Part shown: piece by piece, positions 53,548-62,425 of the stretch
Layout of the letters: each line of letters begins with the position of its first letter
How positions within the stretch are numbered: the stretch's first letter is position 1
Source: Pseudomonadota bacterium
GTDB taxonomy: Bacteria > Pseudomonadota > Gammaproteobacteria > Burkholderiales > Rhodocyclaceae
Length of the DNA: 64,000 nt
Assembly: GCA_018241665.1 (NCBI GenBank)
Contig: JAFEDK010000026.1
Coordinates: 184,239 to 248,238 of the forward strand
Direction: 5' to 3'
The notes under the pieces: generated by a model
The model's input: only the letters and a program-made list of their open reading frames with translations
What the model was told of the DNA's origin: nothing
Database searches by the model: none
Position numbers and translations under genes: made by a program

Positions 53548-55116
53548 ATGAACACCCAAGACACCCGCCGTCCGGCCGGCAAGAAGCTGAGCCTCAAGGA
53601 AAAATACGCGCTGATGACCCGCGGCCTGGGCTGGGACACCAGCTACGAGCCGATGGACAAGGCCTTCGACCAGCTCGGCCTGGAAGGCATCAAGATCCAC
53701 GACTGGGACAAGTGGGAAGACCCCTTCCGCCTGACCATGGACGCCTACTGGAAATACCAGGCCGAGAAGGAACGCAAGCTCTACGCGGTGCTCGACGCCT
53801 TCCAGCAGAACAACGGGCACCTCAACATCTCCGACGCCCGCTACGTGAACACGCTGAAGCTGTTCTTCACCGGCATCACCCCGGCCGAGTACAACGCCCA
53901 CCGCCTGTTCGCCATGCTCGGCCGCCAGTTCCCCGGCCCCGGCGCGGCGATCGCCTGCCAGATGCAGGCGGTGGACGAGCTGCGCCACGTGCAGACCCAG
54001 ATCCACAGCATCAGCCAGTACAACAAGTACTTCAACGGCCTGCACGACCACACGGTGATGAACGACCGCCTGTGGTACCTGTCGGTGCCCAAGTCCTTCT
54101 TCGAGGACGCCATCTCGTCCGGCCCCTTCGAGCAGATCATCGCGATCTCCTTCGCCCTCGAATACCTGCTCACCAACCTCGTCTTCATGCCCTTCATGTC
54201 CGGCGCCGCCTACAACGGCGACATGGCGACGGTGACCTTCGGCTTCTCGTCCCAGTCCGACGAAGCCCGTCACATGACGCTGGGCCTCGAGTGCATCAAG
54301 TTCGTGCTGGAGCAGGACCCGGGCAACGCAGCCATCATCCAGCGCTACCTCGACAAGTGGTTCTGGCGCGGCTACAAGGTGCTCGGCCTGGTGTCGATGA
54401 TGCTCGACTACATGCTGCCGAAGAAGGTCATGTCCTGGAAAGAAGCCTGGGAGATCTACTTCGTGCAGAACGGCGGCTCCCTGTTCAACGACCTCAGCCG
54501 CTACGGCCTGCGCATGCCCAAGTACTGGGAGCAGAGCGTCGCCGAGGCCGAGCACCTGTCCCACCAGACCTGGAACGCCTTCTACAACTTCTCCGGTGCC
54601 GCCGCCTTCCACGTATGGCTGCCGTCGGACGAGGACATGGCCTGGCTGGCCGAGAAGTACCCCAACACCTTCGACCAGCACTACCGCCCGCGCATCGAGC
54701 ACTACCGGAAGCTGCAGGCCGAGGGCAAGCGCTACTACAACCCCAGCCTGCCGATGCTGTGCCAGACCTGCCAGACCCCGCTGATCTTCACGGAGATGGA
54801 CGACCCCACGCGGACCAGCCACCGGCAGCTCGAACACGACGGCGACACCTACCACTTCTGCTCCGACGGCTGCCGGGACATCTTTGCCGGGCAACCCGAC
54901 AAGTACGTCAGCGCCTGGCTGCCGGCCCACCAGATCCTGCAGGGCAACTGCGTCGAGCCCGGCGCCGAGGCCGCCGGCGATCCGGGTGCCGACGCGCTGC
55001 GCTATTTCCACGTGGTCGCCGGCCAGGACAACCTGGACTACGAAGGCTCCCCCGACGAAGCCAACTGGCTGCGCTGGAAGGGCCTCGACAAGACGCCGCC
55101 GGCCGCCGCGGCCTGA
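53548..55116 (+). CDS. dmpN: Phenol hydroxylase P3, catalytic alpha subunit
   Basis: 522-aa diiron subunit that hydroxylates phenol to catechol. Four-helix iron site: Glu114 (PAEYNAHR), Glu144/His147 (DELRHVQ), a Glu near residue 207 in FALEYLLTN, and Glu239/His242 (DEARHM). The C-terminal ~410-465 is a YHS-type Cys segment (MLCQTCQTPLIF, YHFCSDGCRDIFAGQPDKY), typical of this subunit. Length is near DmpN (517 aa). All metal ligands expected from the family are present, so it should be active. Confidence 0.96.
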   Translation: MNTQDTRRPAGKKLSLKEKYALMTRGLGWDTSYEPMDKAFDQLGLEGIKIHDWDKWEDPFRLTMDAYWKYQAEKERKLYAVLDAFQQNNGHLNISDARYVNTLKLFFTGITPAEYNAHRLFAMLGRQFPGPGAAIACQMQAVDELRHVQTQIHSISQYNKYFNGLHDHTVMNDRLWYLSVPKSFFEDAISSGPFEQIIAISFALEYLLTNLVFMPFMSGAAYNGDMATVTFGFSSQSDEARHMTLGLECIKFVLEQDPGNAAIIQRYLDKWFWRGYKVLGLVSMMLDYMLPKKVMSWKEAWEIYFVQNGGSLFNDLSRYGLRMPKYWEQSVAEAEHLSHQTWNAFYNFSGAAAFHVWLPSDEDMAWLAEKYPNTFDQHYRPRIEHYRKLQAEGKRYYNPSLPMLCQTCQTPLIFTEMDDPTRTSHRQLEHDGDTYHFCSDGCRDIFAGQPDKYVSAWLPAHQILQGNCVEPGAEAAGDPGADALRYFHVVAGQDNLDYEGSPDEANWLRWKGLDKTPPAAAA

Positions 55117-55207
55117 ACGCCCAGGGCGCCCCGGCGGCGCCCGCCCTTCCCCTTCTCATCCATACAGACAGGTGCCGCGCCCACGAGCGCGGCCCATGGA
55201 GACACAC

Positions 55208-55573
55208 ATGCACACCCACGCTCAACAAACGTCCGTCCCGCCCCTGGTCCGCGACCGGGTCGACAACTTCCACGGCCAGCAACTGCTCTACGTCGGCTGG
55301 GACCACCACACGATGATCTGCGCCCCCATCGCGCTGCTCGTCTCCCCCGAGCTGCGCTTCGGCGAAGTGATCGACGACCTGCTGCCCGCCAGCGCCTTCG
55401 CGCTGCACCCGGAGTGGCCGCAGATCGACTGGGCCCACGTCGAGTGGCTGCTCGCCGACAGCCCCTTCGCGCCGGAGTACAACGCCACGCTGAAGACCCA
55501 GGGCCTCGGCCACAAGGCCTACCTGCGCCTGCGCACGCCGGCCCTGCACGGCATCGCCGGCAGCGGCGCCTGA
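55208..55573 (+). CDS. dmpO: Phenol hydroxylase P4, gamma subunit
   Basis: 121-aa gamma subunit of the oxygenase. Start at 55208 with GGAG seven bases upstream; an in-frame ATG at 55196 overlaps that site. Conserved VDNFHGQQLLYVGWDHHTMI and FAPEYNATLKTQGLGHKAYL. Length near DmpO (119 aa). It ends 13 bp before dmpP. Confidence 0.94.
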   Translation: MHTHAQQTSVPPLVRDRVDNFHGQQLLYVGWDHHTMICAPIALLVSPELRFGEVIDDLLPASAFALHPEWPQIDWAHVEWLLADSPFAPEYNATLKTQGLGHKAYLRLRTPALHGIAGSGA

Positions 55574-55586
55574 ATCGGGTGGCGCC

Positions 55587-56651
55587 ATGAGCTACACGGT
55601 CACGATCGAACCGCTCGGCGCCAGCTTCGACGTCGAGGAGGGACAGACCCTCCTCGACGGCGCGCTGCGCCACGGTATCTACCTGCCCCACGCCTGCTGC
55701 CACGGCCTGTGCGGCACCTGCAAGGTCCGCGTGGTGGACGGCGAAGTCAGCCACGGCGACGCCTCGCCCTTCGCGCTGATGGACATGGAGCGGGACGAGG
55801 GCCGCTGCCTCGCCTGCTGCGCCACGCCGGAAGGCGACGTCGTCATCGAGGCTGACATCGACGAGGAACCCGACCAGCGCCCGATCCCGCTGCGCGACTT
55901 CAGCGGCCGTGTCGCCGCGCTGCAGGACCTGACACCCACCATCAAGGGCGTCACCATCGCCCTCGACGGCGACGGCCTCGACTTCCAGGCCGGGCAGTAC
56001 GTCAACCTGGGCTGGCCCGGCCTCGCCCAGCCACGGGCATTCTCGCTGGCGAGCTCACCGGCCGACGGGCGCCTGGTCGAGCTGAACATCCGCCGCGTGC
56101 CGGGCGGCGAGGCCACCGGCTACATCCACGAGCGCCTGCAGGTCGGCGACCCGGTCACCGTCAGCGGGCCCCTCGGGCGCTTCTTCGTGCGCAAGTCCGA
56201 TCCCCAGCCGATCCTCTTCATGGCCGGCGGCTCCGGGCTGTCCAGCCCGCGCTCGATGATCCTCGACCTGCTCCACAGCGACGGCGACACCCGCCCGATC
56301 ACGTTGGTGTACGGCGCCCGCAACCGCGCCGAGCTGTACTACCACGCGGACTTCGTCGCGCTGGCCGCCCGCCATCCCAACTTCCGCTACCTGCCGGCCC
56401 TCAGCGAGCCCACCGCGGACTGTGCCTGGGACGGCGCCACCGGCTTCGTGCATGACGCGGCGTGGGCACTGTTCGACGGCGACTTCCGCGGCCACAAGGC
56501 CTATCTGTGCGGCCCGCCGCCGATGATCGAGAGCGGCATCCGCACGCTGATGAAGGGCCGCCTGTTCGAACGGGACATCCACACCGAGAAATTCCTGTCC
56601 GCCGCCGACACCGCCCAGCAAAGCCGCAGCCCGCTGTTCAAAAACCTCTGA
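55587..56651 (+). CDS. dmpP: Phenol hydroxylase P5, FAD/[2Fe-2S] reductase
   Basis: 354-aa electron donor passing electrons from NADH through FAD and a plant-type [2Fe-2S] cluster to the oxygenase. Cluster ligands Cys37 (or 38), Cys42, Cys45 in ACCHGLCGTCKV and a fourth at Cys77 in RCLACCATP. FAD-binding RAFSLASSPADG, NAD-binding LFMAGGSGLSSPRSMI and KAYLCGPPPMIES. Length equals DmpP. Last gene of the operon; no ferredoxin dmpQ or catechol dioxygenase dmpB follows. Instead a toxin-antitoxin module reads in the opposite direction. Confidence 0.96.
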   Translation: MSYTVTIEPLGASFDVEEGQTLLDGALRHGIYLPHACCHGLCGTCKVRVVDGEVSHGDASPFALMDMERDEGRCLACCATPEGDVVIEADIDEEPDQRPIPLRDFSGRVAALQDLTPTIKGVTIALDGDGLDFQAGQYVNLGWPGLAQPRAFSLASSPADGRLVELNIRRVPGGEATGYIHERLQVGDPVTVSGPLGRFFVRKSDPQPILFMAGGSGLSSPRSMILDLLHSDGDTRPITLVYGARNRAELYYHADFVALAARHPNFRYLPALSEPTADCAWDGATGFVHDAAWALFDGDFRGHKAYLCGPPPMIESGIRTLMKGRLFERDIHTEKFLSAADTAQQSRSPLFKNL

Positions 56652-56657
56652 AGACAC

Positions 56658-56684
56658 GCCCCGGCACCGGCAACGGCCCGGGGC
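56658..56684 (+). terminator. Hairpin after dmpP
   Basis: GCCCCGG (56658-56664) pairs with CCGGGGC (56678-56684) around a 13-nt loop that can itself pair, seven bases past the dmpP stop. No T-run. Plausible end of the dmp transcript. Confidence 0.5.
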
Positions 56685-56731
56685 ATCGTGCATTGCTTAC
56701 GCCGGGGATGATGGCGGAGCGGACGTAATGG

Positions 56732-56944
56732 TCACGCCACGGCCTCGTTCAACAGATGTTGGTGATGCAGGTCGCGAATGAGATTGCACACATCGCCCTG
56801 CTGTTCGAACACCCGCCTTAGATAACTGCACCCGGCCCGCGTGGTTTCAAAAGCGAAATCCTCGTGTTGGACAATACAGTTTTCCATCTCACACAAGAAC
56901 AGGCGACTGGCTGCCAGCAGTTCGCGCTCCTGCGCGAGTAGCAA
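56732..56944 (-). CDS. Possible small ORF after darG
   Basis: A frame of 70 codons from TTG at 56944, not recognised (CEMENCIVQHEDFAFETTRA). It lies in the same reading frame as darG, directly beyond the darG stop, with no ATG or clear ribosome site. It could be a short third gene of the toxin-antitoxin module, a remnant of a longer fused C-terminus, or chance. Base composition is like darTG and unlike the dmp genes, so it belongs to the same inserted segment. Confidence 0.3.
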   Translation of the reverse strand: MLLAQERELLAASRLFLCEMENCIVQHEDFAFETTRAGCSYLRRVFEQQGDVCNLIRDLHHQHLLNEAVA

Positions 56945-56968
56945 CAGCCGGCGGCGATCAGATCGGCA

Positions 56969-58027
56969 TCAGGCAAACCTCTGCAAGCGCTCCAAAGCAA
57001 TGCCCAACGCCCGGTCATCGAAGAGGCGCCCCTTACGCGTGGCAGCATCCGGACCGCCACGCCAGAGGCGTAGCCCTTCACGCAGGGCTGGCACATCAGG
57101 CGCAACGCCTTCGCGGACCAACAGCCAGTCCACGGTGGCCAGCAGCTCCATGCCAAAGGGCGATTCAAAGCCATCAATCAGTGCGGTAGTGGATTCCAGC
57201 GCTTGCGTGTAGGCCTTGGCCTCGCTCTTGAGATAGGCCTGCACGAAGGCCTTACGCTCATCGTCGAACCAGATCACGTCCAGCGGATCCGCATCGCTAA
57301 TGCGCTTTTCGGAGTGCAGGTAGCTGCCGTCCAGGCCTTCCAACAAGTGCCGCAGGCGATCCGCATAGGGCCCATATTTATTCGCTTCAAAGCGAAGGTC
57401 TAGAGGCTTCAATCCGAGCTTCTCGATTTTACGTTCCAGAAACCACGCCAGCTTCTGAATTTCCAGCAGGCTGCATTCCATGCCTAGCACCCAGTAGCGG
57501 CGCACCAGTTCGGCAATCAGGGCCCGGGCAGGCGTCAGCTTCTCGACCCCGGTGCGCTTGGCCACGTTCTGGTACTGCTTGGTAGGCTCGAACACCAGAA
57601 TGTCGATGTCCAGATCGCCTAGTGCCTGCTCGATCTGCTCGCGTACCTCGTCCCATTCCAGGCCTCCGTTACCCGCGCCAAGGGGCGGAATGGCGATGGA
57701 CTTCACCTGCAGCTCGATCAGGAAGCGCCGCAGGTCCTGCAGCCCCTCCGCTACCCACTCCATGCGCGACGGCGCACGCCAATGCTGCTTGGTGGGAAAG
57801 TTGATGATCCAACGCGGGCCGTCCAGCTCGTGCACCGATGTGACGAACATCTTGCCGGTCTTCACTTCCTTGGCCTTGCAGGCCGCAGCATAAAGACGGA
57901 AGTTCTCGGTAAAGCGCTCCTTGAACATCAGCGCGATGCCCTTGCCCATCACTCCAACCGTGTTGACGGTGTTGACCAGCGCCTCGGCGCGAACCTCCAG
58001 CAAATTGCCTTGAGTGAATGTAATCAT
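56969..58027 (-). CDS. darG: DarG antitoxin (macrodomain DNA ADP-ribosyl glycohydrolase)
   Basis: 352-aa antitoxin. Residues 1-155 are an ALC1/DarG-type macrodomain: [40 protein letters not shown] and [13 protein letters not shown]. It removes ADP-ribose from thymidine in DNA. The C-terminal part ([57 protein letters not shown]) is the domain that binds DarT. ATG at 58027 shares its A with the darT stop (TGATG). GC is clearly lower than in the flanking phenol genes, which suggests acquisition. Confidence 0.93.
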   Translation of the reverse strand: MITFTQGNLLEVRAEALVNTVNTVGVMGKGIALMFKERFTENFRLYAAACKAKEVKTGKMFVTSVHELDGPRWIINFPTKQHWRAPSRMEWVAEGLQDLRRFLIELQVKSIAIPPLGAGNGGLEWDEVREQIEQALGDLDIDILVFEPTKQYQNVAKRTGVEKLTPARALIAELVRRYWVLGMECSLLEIQKLAWFLERKIEKLGLKPLDLRFEANKYGPYADRLRHLLEGLDGSYLHSEKRISDADPLDVIWFDDERKAFVQAYLKSEAKAYTQALESTTALIDGFESPFGMELLATVDWLLVREGVAPDVPALREGLRLWRGGPDAATRKGRLFDDRALGIALERLQRFA

Positions 58028-58677
58028 CAGAAATACCACCCTGTTCGGGCATAAACCGGCAGGTTCAGGTTGCGAGCCTGGATCTCCTGTTCAACGCCTT
58101 GTTTCAATGTTTCCGTATAGCACACGATGCCAAGCAGTCCGCTCACCGGCAAGTGCTGATAGATCAGCGCTTCCGCCTGATAACGCTCGAATTTTGCCGG
58201 GTCTTCCGGGTCCCGCTTGAAGTCACGCCGCTGCAGCAAGGGCCAGTCGATCTTGTCGAGATCGGCCAGGTCGGTATAAAAGTCCGCCCACTGGTAATAG
58301 GCGTGGCAATCGGTGAACAAGAACGGCAAACCCAGCCCGGCAATGTGGTGCAGGCTGGAGACAAGAATCAGGATTTCTTCGTTCGACCGCTTCTGAATAC
58401 CGCCCCAGCCGGTGTGGATGTTGCGCAGCATGGGCGAAAACGGCGTGAAGTAGAATGGCACATAGTCGTTCAGCCAGCCTCCCGGCGGCAGCGGCACCGG
58501 ATGATGGGCGCGTTTATCGATCAGCTCCGGGTTGCCGATGCTGACCCAGCCCGGAGCCTTGACCGCGCAGTTACCACAATGCAAGCCGTTTTCCAGCACC
58601 CACGGCAGATTGTCGCGGTGGACGATGCGCCAAATCAGCGCCTTCTGCGGATTGAGACTGGGATAGTGATTAGCCAT
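58027..58677 (-). CDS. darT: DarT toxin (DNA thymidine ADP-ribosyltransferase)
   Basis: 216-aa toxin of the DUF4433 family that uses NAD+ to ADP-ribosylate thymidines in single-stranded DNA, blocking replication; DarTG systems also act in phage defence. ATG at 58677 has GAGG seven bases upstream. Family features: [40 protein letters not shown], the catalytic Glu in [17 protein letters not shown]. No inactivating change is seen. It comes before darG in the operon. The 270 bp upstream (to dmpR's stop) are AT-richer and hold the promoter. Confidence 0.93.
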   Translation of the reverse strand: MANHYPSLNPQKALIWRIVHRDNLPWVLENGLHCGNCAVKAPGWVSIGNPELIDKRAHHPVPLPPGGWLNDYVPFYFTPFSPMLRNIHTGWGGIQKRSNEEILILVSSLHHIAGLGLPFLFTDCHAYYQWADFYTDLADLDKIDWPLLQRRDFKRDPEDPAKFERYQAEALIYQHLPVSGLLGIVCYTETLKQGVEQEIQARNLNLPVYARTGWYF

Positions 58678-58946
58678 CGACGACCTCAGGTTCTTCAAAC
58701 TTGACGGGAACCAGACCCTAGGCACCCTACCCACCTGAAACCATGGTCTCAGGCGTATCAATAAGACGAATTCCGACTACGCAACGCTTCATTGAGAATG
58801 GTTCTGGATGCGCAGAAAAAGCTTTCCATTTTATCAGTCCAATACAACTACGACGAGAAGCTGGAAAGCGACACCTCCGGCGACCGTCGCGCCTTTGCTT
58901 GATCGTCCGGCGTGTAGGCGAAGCATCACGTATCCGAGCCCCTGAC

Positions 58947-60719
58947 TCACTCCTCCTTGTCCCGCTCCAGCCGGTAGGCCAGCTGGGCGCGGGACATGCC
59001 GAGCAGGCGCGCGGCGTGGGACAGGTTGCCGTTGGCGCGCTTCACCGCCTCGCGCATCGCGCCGCGCTCCAGCGCCTTCAGCGGCATCGCCAGGTCCAGC
59101 GCCCGCTCGACGAGGTCCTGCACTTCAGCACCGTCGGGCTCCTCCACGTCCTCCACCTGGCTGGCCGGGCGCACCGCGCCGCGGGGGTCCATCGCCAGCA
59201 GCCCGTCGCCCAATGCCTCCTCGGCCTGGAACAGGTGATGGCGGTCGATGGCCCGGTCTTCCTGGGCGAGGATCAGGCCGCGCTCGATGAGGTTCTCCAG
59301 CTCACGCACATTGCCCGGGTAGTCGTAGCCCAGCAGCGCCGCGATGGCCCGGTGGGTGAAGCCGGACACCCGCTTGCCGTGGGCCGCCGAGAACTTGTTG
59401 ATGAAGTGATTGACCAGCAGCGCGATGTCGTCGCGCCGCTCGCGCAGCGGCGGAATGCGGATCGGGAAGACATTGAGGCGGTAGTACAGGTCGGCGCGGA
59501 AGCGCCCTTCCCGCACCGCGGCGGCCAGGTCCACGTTGGTCGCCGCCACCACGCGCACATCCACCGCCCGCGATGACGAGCCGCCGACGCGCTCGATCTC
59601 CCGTTCCTGCAGGGCGCGCAGCAGCTTGGCCTGGGCCGGCTCGTTGAGGGTGCCGATCTCGTCGAGGAACAAAGTGCCCTTGTCGGCCCGCTCGAAGCGG
59701 CCCTTGCGCGCCTCGCCGGCGCCCGTGTAGGCGCCCCGCTCCACGCCGAACAGTTCGGCCTCCAGCAGGTTTTCGGGGATCGCCGCGCAGTTCAGCGCGA
59801 CAAAGGGGCCTTCCGCGCGCTTGCTGAGGCGGTGAAGCATCTTGGCGAAGCGCTCCTTGCCGACACCGGTCTCGCCGAGCAGCAACGTCGCCGCATTGGT
59901 GCCCGCCACCTGGCGCAGCTTGTGGCAGGCGGACAGGAAGCCGGACGAGGCGCCGACCATGAAGTCGCAGTCCGACGGGGCCACCGGCGCGCCGCTGGCG
60001 TCCTCGAAAGGCGAACGGCGGCGCACCAGCGATGCATTGACGAAGTCCTCGGTGCGCAGGAAGCTCAGGTCGGCCTCCACGTCGCCCCACTCGTCCACCG
60101 GCTTGCCGATGATGTGGCAATGGGCGTGACCGGCGCCGCGGCATTCCACCTCGCGGAACAGGATCGGGCGGCCGAACAGCGCACTGTTGAAACCCGACGC
60201 GTAGCCGGCCTGCATCCAGCACACCGGCTCGGCGGCGACGCCGGCGGCCTCCATGTGGGTGGTCGCCTCGACGGAGTCGTGCCAGATCTGCTCCACGTAA
60301 TGCACGCCCCGCTCCACGTCGATGTCGATGCGGATCGGCTCCACCGCGACAAAGCCCTCCAGCGCGTGCATCTGCGGCCCCACCGCGAACACGTCGATCA
60401 GCCGGCGGCTACCGCGCAGCTTGATCGCCAGCGTCGCATCGCGGGCGCCGGCGGAATAGCCGATGCGTGTAAACAACGCCCGCGCCTTGTCCACGCCGAG
60501 GGTTTCCAGCAGCTCCCGGCGCAGGCCGGCGAACACCGACGCGCGCAGCAGCACGGTGCGTTCGTCGTCGAGCCAGATGCGCCCATCCTCCGGCGCGAAG
60601 CGCAGGCGCGCGGCGATGTCGCGCAGGTCCGCCAGGCGCGGCACCGTACCCTGCCCGTCCGCCTCAATGCGGATCGCCGCGTGCTCGAAACGGGCGTCCA
60701 TGCAATGGTCCTTGTTCAT
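58947..60719 (-). CDS. dmpR: Phenol-responsive sigma-54 activator (DmpR/MopR/PoxR type)
   Basis: 590-aa NtrC-family activator. ATG at 60719 with GGGGGAGA upstream. XylR_N/V4R sensor at 20-220. Measured against MopR, all six known residues are present with a constant +12 shift: phenol contacts His118 and Trp146, and zinc ligands Cys167, Glu190, Cys193, Cys201. The AAA+ domain (about 255-485) has Walker [13 protein letters not shown], sigma-54 loop [12 protein letters not shown] and [12 protein letters not shown]-terminal Fis-type helix-turn-helix: [17 protein letters not shown]. It should sense phenol directly and drive the promoter at 51873-51888. Confidence 0.95.
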   Translation of the reverse strand: MNKDHCMDARFEHAAIRIEADGQGTVPRLADLRDIAARLRFAPEDGRIWLDDERTVLLRASVFAGLRRELLETLGVDKARALFTRIGYSAGARDATLAIKLRGSRRLIDVFAVGPQMHALEGFVAVEPIRIDIDVERGVHYVEQIWHDSVEATTHMEAAGVAAEPVCWMQAGYASGFNSALFGRPILFREVECRGAGHAHCHIIGKPVDEWGDVEADLSFLRTEDFVNASLVRRRSPFEDASGAPVAPSDCDFMVGASSGFLSACHKLRQVAGTNAATLLLGETGVGKERFAKMLHRLSKRAEGPFVALNCAAIPENLLEAELFGVERGAYTGAGEARKGRFERADKGTLFLDEIGTLNEPAQAKLLRALQEREIERVGGSSSRAVDVRVVAATNVDLAAAVREGRFRADLYYRLNVFPIRIPPLRERRDDIALLVNHFINKFSAAHGKRVSGFTHRAIAALLGYDYPGNVRELENLIERGLILAQEDRAIDRHHLFQAEEALGDGLLAMDPRGAVRPASQVEDVEEPDGAEVQDLVERALDLAMPLKALERGAMREAVKRANGNLSHAARLLGMSRAQLAYRLERDKEE

Positions 60720-60778
60720 GGGTCGTCTCCCCCGGTCTTTTCTTGTCGTCCGCCCATCTTAGGGCACGGACTGCCGTG

Positions 60779-60818
60779 GATAAAAAAATGCCCCGGGATG
60801 GCCGCAACATCTCGGGGC
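60779..60818 (-). terminator. Rho-independent terminator of the livHM-hydratase operon
   Basis: Read on the minus strand, GCCCCGAGA (60818-60810) pairs with TCCCGGGGC (60798-60790) with one G-T pair and an 11-nt loop, followed directly by ATTTTTTTA. It lies between the hydratase stop (61001) and the dmpR start (60719), separating the two transcripts. Confidence 0.88.
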
Positions 60819-61000
60819 CAGGTCGACCGACCTGAGAGGAGAGGAAAGACTGAATCGGTCGAGGGAAACATCCGCCCCGGCATGAGCCTGCGGCCGGGGA
60901 GCCTCACCGACGGGCTAGTCGGTGAAGCGCAGGGGCAATGCGCCGGGCCGCTGGCAGCACGCGACGGCGGCGCCATTGCGGGACGGGATCACCCCGTCGT

Positions 61001-61798
61001 TCATACGGCGCTCTTGCCGGAGAAGCTCACGCGGCAGCTGCCGAGGCCGCTGATCGTGCACACCAGCTCGTCGCCGTCCTGCACCGGCACCAGCGGGGAC
61101 TGGGAGCCGGACAGGATCACCTCACCGGCCTTGAACGGGATGCCCAGCGGGCCGAGGGTGTTGGCCAGCCAGGCCACCGCATTGGCCGGCGAGCCCTGCA
61201 CCGCGGCACCGGTGCTGGTGGAATGCAGTTCGCCGTTGCGTTCGAGCACCATAGTGGCGCCAGCCAGGTCGAGCTCGCGCGGGTCGCCCTTGGCCTTGCC
61301 GAGCACGAAGACGCCGCAGGAGGCGTTGTCCGCCACGGTGTCCTGGATCTTGATCTTCCAGTCGCGGATGCGCGAATCGATGATCTCGAAGCACGGCACC
61401 ACGTAGTCGGTGGCACGGATCACGTCCGCCGCGGTGCCCCCCGGCCCGACCAGGTCTTCCTTCAGCACGAAGGCCAGCTCGGCCTCCGCCTTGGGCTGGA
61501 TCAGCGTGCCGAGGTCGATCGCATCGCCTTCCTGGAACACCATGCCCGACGTGAGCTGGCCGAAGTCCGGCTGGAAGACGCCAAGCATGTCCTGCACGGC
61601 CTTGCTGGTGACGCCGATCTTCTTGCCGACGATGGTCTCGCCGGCGGCGAGGCGGCGGGCGATGAACGCCAGCTGGATGCGGTAGGCGTCCTCGATGGAC
61701 AGTTCCGGCACCCGCTCCAGCAAGGGCGGCACCGTCTCCCGGCGCAGCCACGCGGTGAACAGTTCGGCCCCGTAATGTTCGATGGTCTTGCCATCCAT
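61001..61798 (-). CDS. dmpE: 2-hydroxypenta-2,4-dienoate hydratase
   Basis: 265-aa enzyme of the meta-cleavage lower pathway adding water to 2-hydroxypenta-2,4-dienoate to give 4-hydroxy-2-oxovalerate. Fumarylacetoacetate-hydrolase-like fold. Typical stretches: ELSIEDAYRIQLAFIARRLA, IVGKKIGVTSKAVQDMLGVF, LIQPKAEAELAFVLKEDL and GEVILSGSQSPLVPV. The paralogue 4-oxalocrotonate decarboxylase (DmpH) is close in sequence and cannot be wholly excluded, but the IGVTSKAVQ and PDFGQL segments favour the hydratase. Last gene of its operon, 24 bp after the hemerythrin gene. Confidence 0.85.
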   Translation of the reverse strand: MDGKTIEHYGAELFTAWLRRETVPPLLERVPELSIEDAYRIQLAFIARRLAAGETIVGKKIGVTSKAVQDMLGVFQPDFGQLTSGMVFQEGDAIDLGTLIQPKAEAELAFVLKEDLVGPGGTAADVIRATDYVVPCFEIIDSRIRDWKIKIQDTVADNASCGVFVLGKAKGDPRELDLAGATMVLERNGELHSTSTGAAVQGSPANAVAWLANTLGPLGIPFKAGEVILSGSQSPLVPVQDGDELVCTISGLGSCRVSFSGKSAV

Positions 61799-61822
61799 AT
61801 GAATTACCTCTGGTCTGATGAA

Positions 61823-62425
61823 TCAGGTGCCGCCCAGCCCAACCGGCGGCGGGGCGAGGCGGACGATGCGCGAGAAGAGCTGCTGGTAGAGCGGATCGAG
61901 GCCGCTCACGCCGGCGCCCGCCAGCAAGCGGCCGAGAGGATCGTGGTTGGCCGCGAAGGCCTGGTCCATCTCCGCCCAGTCGGCCGCGCTCAGGCTGCGC
62001 TCGGCGGCCGGCAGCACGATCTCTTCTTCGAGGCGCATGTGGTCCTCGTAGAAGCGCAGGTAGATGCCGACGCTGGCCTCGAAGACGGCACGGCGCTCAT
62101 CGCCGAGCAGTTCCCAGGCGAGCAGCTCGTGCTGCAGGCGGCGCACGGTCTCCTCGCCGCGGGCGTGCTCCCGGTCGAGGCGTGCCACCACGTCGCCGAC
62201 CTCCGGCGCCCGCGCCACCACGCGCGGGAACAGCAGGCTGGACTCGATGGGGTGGTGCTGCTTCTCGGGGATCTCGTCGATGTAGAACAGCATCGCGCGG
62301 ACCACCTCGAAGTAGGCGGCGCGGTCTTCCCCCGGCCCCATGCGGACCATCATCGCGAGGGACTGCAGCATGGCGGCCAGCGACGCGTGTTCGTCGCGGA
62401 TGACCTGTTTCGTCAGCATGCTCAT
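61823..62425 (-). CDS. Hemerythrin HHE-domain protein
   Basis: 200-aa cytosolic helical-bundle protein. Likely iron or oxygen-binding His/Glu pattern: DEHASLAAMLQSL, KQHHPIESSLLFPRV, REHARGEETVRRL and YEDHMRLEEEIVLPAAERSL. The ATG at 62425 overlaps the livM stop (ATGA), so it is made together with the transporter. Placement in an aromatic-degradation operon suggests oxygen, iron or NO handling that supports the ring-cleaving oxygenases. That role is inference. Confidence 0.88.
   Translation of the reverse strand: MSMLTKQVIRDEHASLAAMLQSLAMMVRMGPGEDRAAYFEVVRAMLFYIDEIPEKQHHPIESSLLFPRVVARAPEVGDVVARLDREHARGEETVRRLQHELLAWELLGDERRAVFEASVGIYLRFYEDHMRLEEEIVLPAAERSLSAADWAEMDQAFAANHDPLGRLLAGAGVSGLDPLYQQLFSRIVRLAPPPVGLGGT

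Noticed and set aside
56652..60719. Catechol 2,3-dioxygenase or dmpQ ferredoxin after dmpP
   Set aside because: No such frames on either strand; the space holds DarTG and the regulator.
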